DNA of 9,608 nt, from assembly GCA_937901285.1 (NCBI GenBank), contig CALCHI010000096.1, positions 1 through 9,608 of the forward strand, read 5' to 3'. Positions 1 through 5,629 of the stretch are shown piece after piece (within the stretch, counting starts at the first letter, position 1; each line of letters starts with the position of its first letter). The notes below the pieces were generated by a model that was given only the letters and a program-made list of their open reading frames with translations, was not told the DNA's origin and did not search any database. The DNA is from UBA8437 sp003445035 (GTDB lineage: Bacteria > Planctomycetota > Planctomycetia > Planctomycetales > Planctomycetaceae). Both the position numbers and the translations under genes were made by a program.

Positions 1-2839
1 GGTCCTCGATCAAGGCGTCCGGGTAGGACTGCAGGCTCAGCAGTGCGGCCCTCCTCAGTTCCTCGCTCTTGTCGTTGGCAACGACGCCCTGCAGCACCGG
101 CACGGCCTGTCGGCTGGTGACTTCACCGAGGATCCGGATGAATGCCAGCCGTTGGGCCTTGTTGGCTTTCGGATCCGCGATCGCCACCAGGGCTTTCCGC
201 GTGGCATCGGGCAGGCCCTGCCGGAGTTGGAGTGTGATGGACCCGCCACCGGTCTTCTTGATCGCAGCGATCAGTTCGTCGGGCAGATTGGACAGCGAAC
301 GACCGGCGAAGGCTGTCTCGAAGCCCTTGATCAGGGTCTGCTGGTGGGCCTGGCTGGGTGCCAGTTGCAGCAGGCTGGCACAGGCCAGCAGGTCCTGCCG
401 CGATCCTGCCAGCGCGTATCGGCGGATGATCCGGTCGAGCACGTGAGATTTGACCAGTGGCAGATCCCAGATCGCCTTGTCTGAGAACAGGTCCACGACC
501 TCCTTGTGATGGTCGCCGGCCTTGGCCTCGATCGCCCACCACAGCAACAAGGGGATGTGAAGATCCTTCATGTCCGGGGTGTGGGTCAGCAGGTTGCGGA
601 TCACGGGCAGACAGATGTTCACCGGCAGCCGACGCGCCGAGGCGGCCAACTGGCTGCGGACCTCGGCGTAGGGTTCGCGAGCGGCAATCGAGATCAGCTT
701 GGCACCGACCCTGGCCGAAACCGCCTTGCGATCTCCCAGCAGGCGGACTGTCCACAAGCGAACGTAACGGTCTTCGTGGTCCAGTTGTTCCAGTGCCGCA
801 TCATCGTTCATGCCGCGGGACAGGTTGAGTGCCCAGAGTGCCTCGAGGGCCGTTTGACCGTCCTGCTTGCGGAGCAACTCGCGGAGAGCGGGCAGGGCGC
901 TCCGGTCTCGCCGGTCGGCCAGCAGTCGCAGGGCCGTCTGGCGATGCCACTTGTTGGGGTGCTTGAGCACCTCGACGAGGGCCGTTGTCGAGAGCTTCCC
1001 GTAATCGAAGGCGGGGGTCTTCGGCCGGGTCCTGCCGGTCAGGCGGTAGACGCGTCCGCTTTCGGGTGTCACGCGGCCGGCGTAGTGGCTCGAGTGGTCG
1101 ATCCGCTGTTCGTACAGGTCGCAGACGTAAATCGCGCCGTCGGGTCCAACCTTGATGTCGACCGGTCGGAACCACTGGTCGGTGCACTTGATCGGTCGAT
1201 CGATGTCCCGGGTCTGGAACGTCGTCGTGTTCGGGCGGATCTCGCTCTGGACGACCTGTCCCTGCAGCGGCTCGATCCCGAACAGGCGACCATGGTATTT
1301 CTTGGGCAGCGTGTGTCCGTTGTAGATGACGAAGTTGTGAGTGAAACGCGGCACGCTGTTGTGTTTCATCGTGGGGAAGTAGCCGAAGGCGTATGGGTTG
1401 GAGAGCGCACCGTGCTTCGAAAAGCCCTTCTGCTCGTAAGCCCCCTGGACGTAGTGGAATCCCCGGGCGTTGCCGCCGTTGGTTCCCGAGAAGATGCGGC
1501 CCCTGGCATCGATCTCGACACCGAACGTGTTGCCGCCACCCTCGGCGAAGATCTCGTACCGCCGCGTCTCGGGATGGTATCGCCAGATCAACTGGCCCAT
1601 CGAGTGGGTCGGCTCGGTGTCGATCCCGGGACGCTTGATGTGGCCGGTTGTCGTGCTTCCCTGGCAGGCGTACAGCCAGCCGTCCGGTCCCCATCGCAGG
1701 CTGTTGGCCACCGAGTGCGAGTCCTCGAGACCGAATCCTTCCAGCAGAACGATCGGGTCCGAGTCGGGGATGTCGTCGTCGTTCTGGTCGGGGTAGAAGA
1801 GCAGGTAGGGGGGATTCAGCACGAAGACGCCACCGCGTCCGCGGGCGAAGGAACTGGCGATGTTCAGCCCGTCGACAAACGTCTTGTGCTTGTCCAGTAC
1901 GCCGTCACCGTCGGTGTCCTCGTGGATCGTGATCTTGTCTCGTCCACGGGCCCCGTGGGGCGGCGGCAGAGGCACCTTGTCGTAGACGGCCCGCAGGTAC
2001 TTGTCGCGGCTGACCATCTTCAGCCCGGCGGGATCGGGGTACTGCTTGTAGTTGAGGACCCACAGCCGGCCCCGTTCGTCCCAGTTGATGAACAGCGGTT
2101 GACCGACCAGGGGTTCGGCCAGCACCTGCTCGAGCTTCAGGTCCTTGGCGACCTGAAAGCTTTTGAGGGCCTCAGCGGGAGCCAGCGGATCGGTGTCTCC
2201 CTGCCGCCGGCGGAGATAGAGTTCGATGTTCTTGACCTGGTCCACTTTCGTGAAATACGCCGGTGCGTTGTCGGCCAGCTTTTGCGGGACGTCGCTTGTC
2301 GCCCAGTCCCGGTTGTCGCCCGGGCGGTACTGCCATTTCCCCTCGGTGCGAATCGCACGTTTGCCGGAAAGCAGGATCGGCGCGGCGACCAGGAAATTGC
2401 TGCGGGCATCCTTCATGTAGGTCCGGATGGCGATCACATTGACCTGGCCGAACCTGATCGCCTTGGCGGGAAGCTGGAAGCGAGACTTCTCTCCAAGGCC
2501 ACTGCGATACTGTGGCGGAAATGTGCCGGTGGCTCCGACCTGTTGTCCGTTGAGGAATGTCTGTCGAGCGTCGTCGACCGGTTCGACGTTCAATTCGACT
2601 TTCTGCCCCTTCCACTCGGACGGGACTTTGACGAAGCAGCGGTACCACGCGTAACCGTTCTTGGTGGCCAGTGCTCCGCCAAGTTGACGCTTCCACGAGT
2701 CGGGGATCGGCACCAGGTGCCACTTCGCAGCCGGCTTCTGGTCCTGGGCCGATGCCTGTTCCAGCAATTGCCTGCCGATCAGCAACGACACTGCGAGACA
2801 GAAGACGGCCACGCCGCCAGTCATGCGAATTCTGCTCAC
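1..2839 (-). CDS. Secreted PVC-type dehydrogenase-like beta-propeller protein with N-terminal jelly-roll and HEAT-like repeats (3' end off window)
   Basis: The reading frame is open from GTG at 2839 to the left edge (946 codons, no stop), so the C-terminus is missing. GTG is chosen because GAGGA (2848-2852) sits 8 bases upstream and it gives a Sec signal: MSRIR, a hydrophobic run to about residue 25, then an ASA-type cleavage site near 31. ATG at 2824 is the alternative. Residues about 55-165 resemble the beta-galactosidase/GH2 sugar-binding jelly-roll (WYRCFVKVPSEWKGQ, then DDARQTFLNGQQVG). Residues about 225-605 match the PVC 'membrane-bound dehydrogenase' propeller (Piru_Ver_Nterm): a calcium-loop-like DTDGDG at 308-313, then NSLRWGPDGWLY at 379-390 and DIKVGPDGAIYVCDLYE at 561-577. 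From about 615 on the protein is alpha-helical and HEAT-like. Family members usually end in a CxxCH haem domain; none is visible here, so it would lie past the edge. The role is probably periplasmic oxidation of a sugar-like substrate; this is inferred and the substrate is unknown. It is the last visible gene of the leftward group. Confidence 0.9.
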   Translation of the reverse strand, partial: MSRIRMTGGVAVFCLAVSLLIGRQLLEQASAQDQKPAAKWHLVPIPDSWKRQLGGALATKNGYAWYRCFVKVPSEWKGQKVELNVEPVDDARQTFLNGQQVGATGTFPPQYRSGLGEKSRFQLPAKAIRFGQVNVIAIRTYMKDARSNFLVAAPILLSGKRAIRTEGKWQYRPGDNRDWATSDVPQKLADNAPAYFTKVDQVKNIELYLRRRQGDTDPLAPAEALKSFQVAKDLKLEQVLAEPLVGQPLFINWDERGRLWVLNYKQYPDPAGLKMVSRDKYLRAVYDKVPLPPPHGARGRDKITIHEDTDGDGVLDKHKTFVDGLNIASSFARGRGGVFVLNPPYLLFYPDQNDDDIPDSDPIVLLEGFGLEDSHSVANSLRWGPDGWLYACQGSTTTGHIKRPGIDTEPTHSMGQLIWRYHPETRRYEIFAEGGGNTFGVEIDARGRIFSGTNGGNARGFHYVQGAYEQKGFSKHGALSNPYAFGYFPTMKHNSVPRFTHNFVIYNGHTLPKKYHGRLFGIEPLQGQVVQSEIRPNTTTFQTRDIDRPIKCTDQWFRPVDIKVGPDGAIYVCDLYEQRIDHSSHYAGRVTPESGRVYRLTGRTRPKTPAFDYGKLSTTALVEVLKHPNKWHRQTALRLLADRRDRSALPALRELLRKQDGQTALEALWALNLSRGMNDDAALEQLDHEDRYVRLWTVRLLGDRKAVSARVGAKLISIAAREPYAEVRSQLAASARRLPVNICLPVIRNLLTHTPDMKDLHIPLLLWWAIEAKAGDHHKEVVDLFSDKAIWDLPLVKSHVLDRIIRRYALAGSRQDLLACASLLQLAPSQAHQQTLIKGFETAFAGRSLSNLPDELIAAIKKTGGGSITLQLRQGLPDATRKALVAIADPKANKAQRLAFIRILGEVTSRQAVPVLQGVVANDKSEELRRAALLSLQSYPDALIED

Positions 2840-2847
2840 AACCGAAA

Positions 2848-2852
2848 TCCTC
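2848..2852 (-). promoter_or_regulatory. Ribosome binding site deciding the GTG start of the PVC dehydrogenase-like gene
   Basis: On the minus strand GAGGA is followed by 8 bases and then GTG at 2839. The internal ATG at 2824 has no comparable purine-rich site, and starting there would remove the positively charged n-region (SRIR) of the signal peptide. This supports GTG as the start. Confidence 0.6.
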
Positions 2853-2871
2853 GTCTGAATCCCAGGAAACG

Positions 2872-2888
2872 CCGGGAATGGAGCCCGG
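2872..2888. repeat. Small inverted repeat (hairpin) in the leader of the PVC dehydrogenase-like gene
   Basis: CCGGG (2872-2876) and CCCGG (2884-2888) form a perfect 5-bp stem with a 7-base loop, 33 bases upstream of the GTG start. A second short inverted repeat, ACCCC (2902-2906) with GGGGT (2916-2920), lies just beyond it. Both could form in the 5' leader, but stems this short are frequent by chance in GC-rich DNA. No function is claimed. Confidence 0.2.
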
Positions 2889-2971
2889 ACTGACTGAACA
2901 CACCCCTGTTTTACTGGGGTTGGTGGCGGGATGCGAGTTGGTGCGATTCGCCCACCGATCAGTTGGCGAAC

Positions 2972-2997
2972 CCAGTGGGGACACCCCGGATGACTGG
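2972..2997 (-). terminator. Possible hairpin terminator or processing site after the cytochrome c peroxidase gene
   Basis: CCAGT (2972-2976) pairs with ACTGG (2993-2997), enclosing GGGG (2977-2980) paired with CCCC (2984-2987) around an ACA loop, with GGATG bulged on one side. It starts 13 bases after the TAG stop of the peroxidase gene in the direction of transcription. No T-run follows, so it is not a classical intrinsic terminator. It may be an mRNA 3'-end stabiliser or simply chance. Confidence 0.25.
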
Positions 2998-3010
2998 TGA
3001 GGACCTTCAA

Positions 3011-4093
3011 CTACGGGAGCCGGGGGGGCGTGACTTTCAACGGTTTGCTGCTGAGAGATTCCAGGAAAGCCACGATATCGGAGATTTCCGAAAAGCTGTT
3101 GCCCAGCAGCGGCTCCACGTCGAGTGGAATGCCGTCGGGGGTCGTCGTGGGGACACCCCGGTAGTAGAACGTGACGACCGCTTCCAGGGTCTTTTGCGAG
3201 CCGTCGTGCATGTAGGGGGCAGTCAGGGCGACATTGCGGAGCGAGGGGGTGCGAAACCGGAAGGCGTCGCCGGGTTTTCCCGTGACCGACTGCCGTCCCT
3301 TGTCTTTCCACGATACGCCGACACGGTAGAACTTGCCGTCGCTGAGCAATGGCCCGTTGTGACACCGGATGCATCCGGCAGAACCTCGAAAGGCCTCCAG
3401 GCCTCGCCGGGCTTCTTCCGACAGCGCCTTCTCTTCACCAGCCAGAAAACGATCCAGTGGGGACGGTTCCGAGATCAGTGTCCTCTGATACGCCGCGAGT
3501 GCCCTGGCGATTCCCGTCTGCGTGACATCCGAGTTGAACACGCGTCGGAACTGGCCGGCGTAACCGGGAACGGCGTTGAGTTCGGTTTCGAGGGCTGCCA
3601 GGCCCTGGTTCATTTCGACCGGAGATCTGATCGGCAGCAGGGCCTGCTGTTCCAGGCTGTTGGCTCGGCCGTCCCAGAAGAGGTGTTTGAAGAGTCCGGT
3701 GTTCAGGACGGTGGGCGTGTTGCGGGACAACGATTTCCCCTGTTGTCCCCTGGCTGTTGTCCGGTGGTCGGTGAAAGCGCGGGCCGGCAAGTGGCAACTC
3801 GCGCAGCTGGTCTTGTTGTTGCCGGAGAGGCGAGGGTCGAAGAAGAGCTGCTTCCCCAGTGTCACCTTGGCGGCGGTTGTCGGGTTGTCCCTGGGAGTGG
3901 GAACCGAACGGGGCAGATGGGCCAGGCGTGGTTTGCGGGAGGTTTTTTCCGGCTCTCGTCCCTGCGCCGTTGGTGATATCAGCTGGCTCGAGAAACAACT
4001 GCAGGCTACCAGGATGAGACAGGGCCAGCGGAGACGCGGCCGGTAGCGAAAGGTTCGCTTCCAGCACTGCGATGATCGGTGTCGATGGTCCAT
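3011..4093 (-). CDS. Di-heme cytochrome c peroxidase / MauG-family lipoprotein
   Basis: This is a 360-residue protein (from ATG 4093 to TAG 3011) of the bacterial di-heme cytochrome c peroxidase/MauG family, which reduces peroxide with electrons from a small c-type donor or oxidises another substrate. Two haem motifs are seen, CASCH (97-101) and CIRCH (241-245), with other family signatures: LGKQLFFDPRLSG, FWDGRANSLEQQA, and TPSLRNVALTAPYMHDG. The Met of MHDG (295) is the usual axial ligand of the high-potential haem in peroxidases; MauG itself has Tyr there, so the peroxidase-like branch is favoured. The N-terminus is strongly basic, then hydrophobic, with LVAC at 28-31 fitting a lipobox, so it is probably membrane-anchored and faces the periplasm. 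ATG 4093 lies 8 bases after the transporter stop. ATG 4159 would give 22 more residues and overlap that gene; neither start has a clear ribosome site, and translational coupling is likely. Substrate unknown. Confidence 0.92.
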   Translation of the reverse strand: MDHRHRSSQCWKRTFRYRPRLRWPCLILVACSCFSSQLISPTAQGREPEKTSRKPRLAHLPRSVPTPRDNPTTAAKVTLGKQLFFDPRLSGNNKTSCASCHLPARAFTDHRTTARGQQGKSLSRNTPTVLNTGLFKHLFWDGRANSLEQQALLPIRSPVEMNQGLAALETELNAVPGYAGQFRRVFNSDVTQTGIARALAAYQRTLISEPSPLDRFLAGEEKALSEEARRGLEAFRGSAGCIRCHNGPLLSDGKFYRVGVSWKDKGRQSVTGKPGDAFRFRTPSLRNVALTAPYMHDGSQKTLEAVVTFYYRGVPTTTPDGIPLDVEPLLGNSFSEISDIVAFLESLSSKPLKVTPPRLP

Positions 4094-4101
4094 GCTGCAG
4101 T

Positions 4102-5430
4102 TTACGGCCGTTCGGAGACCTGGCCGTCGTCGTCGGATGCTGTGTCGCCTGCTTCCCATTCATGTTCATGTTCATGTCGAGATGCCGGTGGCACGATAAA
4201 CAGCCAGACCAGGCCGCCGATACCACTGATGACGCAGGCCACGGCGATGGAGCCGGACCAGCCGATAGATGGGTGCTCGGCCATGACCGGGGTCAGGATC
4301 GGAGCAATCAGGCCGCCGACATTGCCGCCGGTGTTCATAAAGGCTCCAGAGAGGCCTCGTGACTTGCCGCCGATGTCGGTGGCCGTCGTCCAGAAAACTC
4401 CCTCGCACATTCCGGCGGCCGCCATCGAGATCCCCAGGCAGATCGAGATGTTGAGGAAACTGGACAGGTTGACCGCGATCAGGCCGAAGACGGCCCCCAG
4501 CCCCATGCCGATGATCACGATCGCCCGGCGGCCCCATGTCGTGCCCAGCCACCCGCACAGCAGATCGGTGCAGCGACCGCCAAAGGCCATGCCGGCTCCC
4601 ATCGCCAGCATGATCCAGAACTGTGACCAGCGGGCGTCGACGGCTGGGATTCCCAGCACGTCCTTGAAGTAGTAGCCCATCCAGTAAAAGAACAGGTACT
4701 GGAAGTACCCGTAGGCTGCGTAGCTCAGCGTGATCAGCCACAGGTTGGACTGCCCCAGCAGTGACCAGGCGGTTGTGGAGTCGTCAGTTTCTGCAGACTC
4801 CTGAATCTGAAATCCGGTTTCCTCGGTCCGTGCCGGCGGCGGTGGCAGTGACGGCGACGCAAAAAACCACCACACTCCGGCGAAGGCAATCAGCATCGAG
4901 CCGCTGACGACAAACGCCCATTGCCAGGTCAACTCGTCTATCAGCCAGCCGAATGCCGGGTAACAGCACGCGATGCCGACCAGAGCTCCGGCAGTGACCA
5001 TCCCGTTTGCGGTGGCGTGACGGTCTGTGGTCGTGGCGTCGGAGACGGCGTGTGCAGCACCCGGATGCAGCGGTGCATTACACATTCCGCCCAGCCCGCG
5101 AATCACCAGCAGGCAGACCAGGAAGGCCATCGGCGAACTGGTCACCCAGCCCAACGCGCCGGTGAGGATGACAAACGTGCCCATGGTCACGCCGTACAGG
5201 GTCAGCGTGCGAGCCGATCCGATGCGGTCGATCAGCCAGCCACCTGGCAACATGGCGATCGTGTAGACGATCAGGAACGTCGTGTAGACCCATCCCATAT
5301 CGGTTGGGTCGATGCCCATCTCCGGGATGAACATCTCGTCGCCGGCGACCGAGATGCCGACGCGGTTGAAATGACCGAGCGCCGCGTAACCCATCAGCAA
5401 AGCGACGACTCGCCACCTGTTGCCGGACAC
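4102..5430 (-). CDS. MFS transporter, anion:cation symporter (ACS)-like
   Basis: A 442-residue inner-membrane carrier with about 12 predicted membrane segments in two halves, joined by a hydrophilic loop near residues 190-225 (SLPPPPARTEETGFQ region). MFS motif A is seen as GGWLIDRIGSAR (63-74). The RGLGGMCNAPLHPGAA stretch (from 111) resembles the ACS family, whose characterised members import hexuronates, glucarate, phthalates and similar organic anions by proton or sodium symport. The substrate here is not predictable. GTG at 5430 is chosen because GGAGAG (5438-5443) lies 7 bases upstream and the protein then begins directly before the first membrane segment. TTG at 5526 would add 32 residues with weak coding character. 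The C-terminal cytoplasmic tail is odd: an R(HE)3WE stretch followed by an acidic DTASDDDG end. It heads the leftward group and presumably shares its transcript with the peroxidase gene. Confidence 0.88.
   Translation of the reverse strand: MSGNRWRVVALLMGYAALGHFNRVGISVAGDEMFIPEMGIDPTDMGWVYTTFLIVYTIAMLPGGWLIDRIGSARTLTLYGVTMGTFVILTGALGWVTSSPMAFLVCLLVIRGLGGMCNAPLHPGAAHAVSDATTTDRHATANGMVTAGALVGIACCYPAFGWLIDELTWQWAFVVSGSMLIAFAGVWWFFASPSLPPPPARTEETGFQIQESAETDDSTTAWSLLGQSNLWLITLSYAAYGYFQYLFFYWMGYYFKDVLGIPAVDARWSQFWIMLAMGAGMAFGGRCTDLLCGWLGTTWGRRAIVIIGMGLGAVFGLIAVNLSSFLNISICLGISMAAAGMCEGVFWTTATDIGGKSRGLSGAFMNTGGNVGGLIAPILTPVMAEHPSIGWSGSIAVACVISGIGGLVWLFIVPPASRHEHEHEWEAGDTASDDDGQVSERP
4159..4176 (-). 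repeat. Three tandem copies of a 6-base unit (CATGAA on the coding strand)
   Basis: TTCATG occurs three times in perfect tandem on the plus strand (4159-4164, 4165-4170, 4171-4176). On the coding strand it encodes His-Glu-His-Glu-His-Glu in the C-terminal tail of the MFS transporter. Copy-number change by slippage would keep the frame and only lengthen or shorten the tail. The alternative upstream ATG of the peroxidase gene (4157-4159) abuts it. Confidence 0.85.
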
Positions 5431-5437
5431 GAAGCGT

Positions 5438-5443
5438 CTCTCC
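5438..5443 (-). promoter_or_regulatory. Ribosome binding site deciding the GTG start of the MFS transporter
   Basis: On the minus strand GGAGAG is followed by 7 bases and then GTG at 5430. The competing TTG at 5526 has only GGAG at a short 4-base spacing. Placing the start here makes the divergent region to the PSD1 gene 199 bases long, which is more reasonable than 40-100 bases for two promoters. Confidence 0.6.
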
Positions 5444-5481
5444 TGGTCGAGCCTGTCGTTGCCCAAGGGGATTGCGGTATC

Positions 5482-5496
5482 TTGAAAACGGTTCAA
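5482..5496. promoter_or_regulatory. Palindromic TTGAA-N5-TTCAA element in the divergent region (possible operator)
   Basis: TTGAA (5482-5486) and TTCAA (5492-5496) form a perfect inverted repeat around AACGG. It lies between the divergent transporter and PSD1 genes, where a shared regulator could bind. Arms of five bases are short, and no regulator gene is in the window, so this is only a candidate. Confidence 0.25.
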
Positions 5497-5497
5497 A

Positions 5498-5517
5498 GGT
5501 CCCCGACTGGGGGCACC
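5498..5517. repeat. GC-rich hairpin in the divergent region
   Basis: GGTCCCC (5498-5504) pairs with GGGG (5509-5512) plus ACC (5515-5517), leaving a GACT loop and a two-base GC bulge. It sits immediately beside the TTGAA palindrome. If the transporter transcript begins upstream, it would form in that gene's 5' leader. Function unknown. Confidence 0.3.
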
Positions 5518-5535
5518 GCTGTCCAATTCACTCCG

Positions 5536-5541
5536 TACAAT
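5536..5541 (+). promoter_or_regulatory. Possible -10 element (TACAAT) for the PSD1-DUF1501 operon
   Basis: TACAAT differs from the sigma-70 consensus TATAAT at one position and lies in the most AT-rich part of the divergent region, 88 bases before the chosen GTG start at 5630. No good -35 box (TTGACA-like) is found 16-18 bases upstream, so the call is weak. Confidence 0.2.
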
Positions 5542-5617
5542 CTAGTCTGCTCGATGTCCGATTGATATGAAGGTGAATGGGATCCTGAAATTCGACAAAC
5601 AGGTCCTTGGCGGTTGT

Positions 5618-5622
5618 GGGAG
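5618..5622 (+). promoter_or_regulatory. Ribosome binding site deciding the GTG start of the PSD1 gene
   Basis: GGGAG is followed by 7 bases and then GTG at 5630. The upstream in-frame ATG at 5567 has no purine-rich site before it and would place 21 residues in front of an otherwise textbook signal peptide. Confidence 0.6.
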
Positions 5623-5629
5623 CTTCCGA

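Noticed and set aside
506..2893. Plus-strand open frame of 795 codons opposite the PVC protein
   Set aside because: The opposite strand encodes recognisable domains throughout. This frame shows no family resemblance and is an expected mirror of GC-rich third codon positions.
2963..3976. Plus-strand open frame of 337 codons opposite the peroxidase
   Set aside because: Mirror frame of a clear di-heme peroxidase; low-information, charged sequence without motifs.
4094..4159. 22-residue N-terminal extension of the peroxidase from ATG 4159
   Set aside because: It would overlap the transporter gene by 58 bases and bury the signal sequence behind a long Arg-rich stretch; kept only as an alternative.
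3435..4226. Minus-strand frame starting MNMNMNGK, overlapping the peroxidase and transporter genes
   Set aside because: Out-of-frame reading of the CATGAA repeat and of the peroxidase gene. The overlapping frame contains the haem motifs and is the real one.
5431..5526. 32-residue N-terminal extension of the transporter from TTG 5526
   Set aside because: Rare start codon, poor ribosome-site spacing and codon choice unlike the rest of the gene, against a strong site before GTG 5430.
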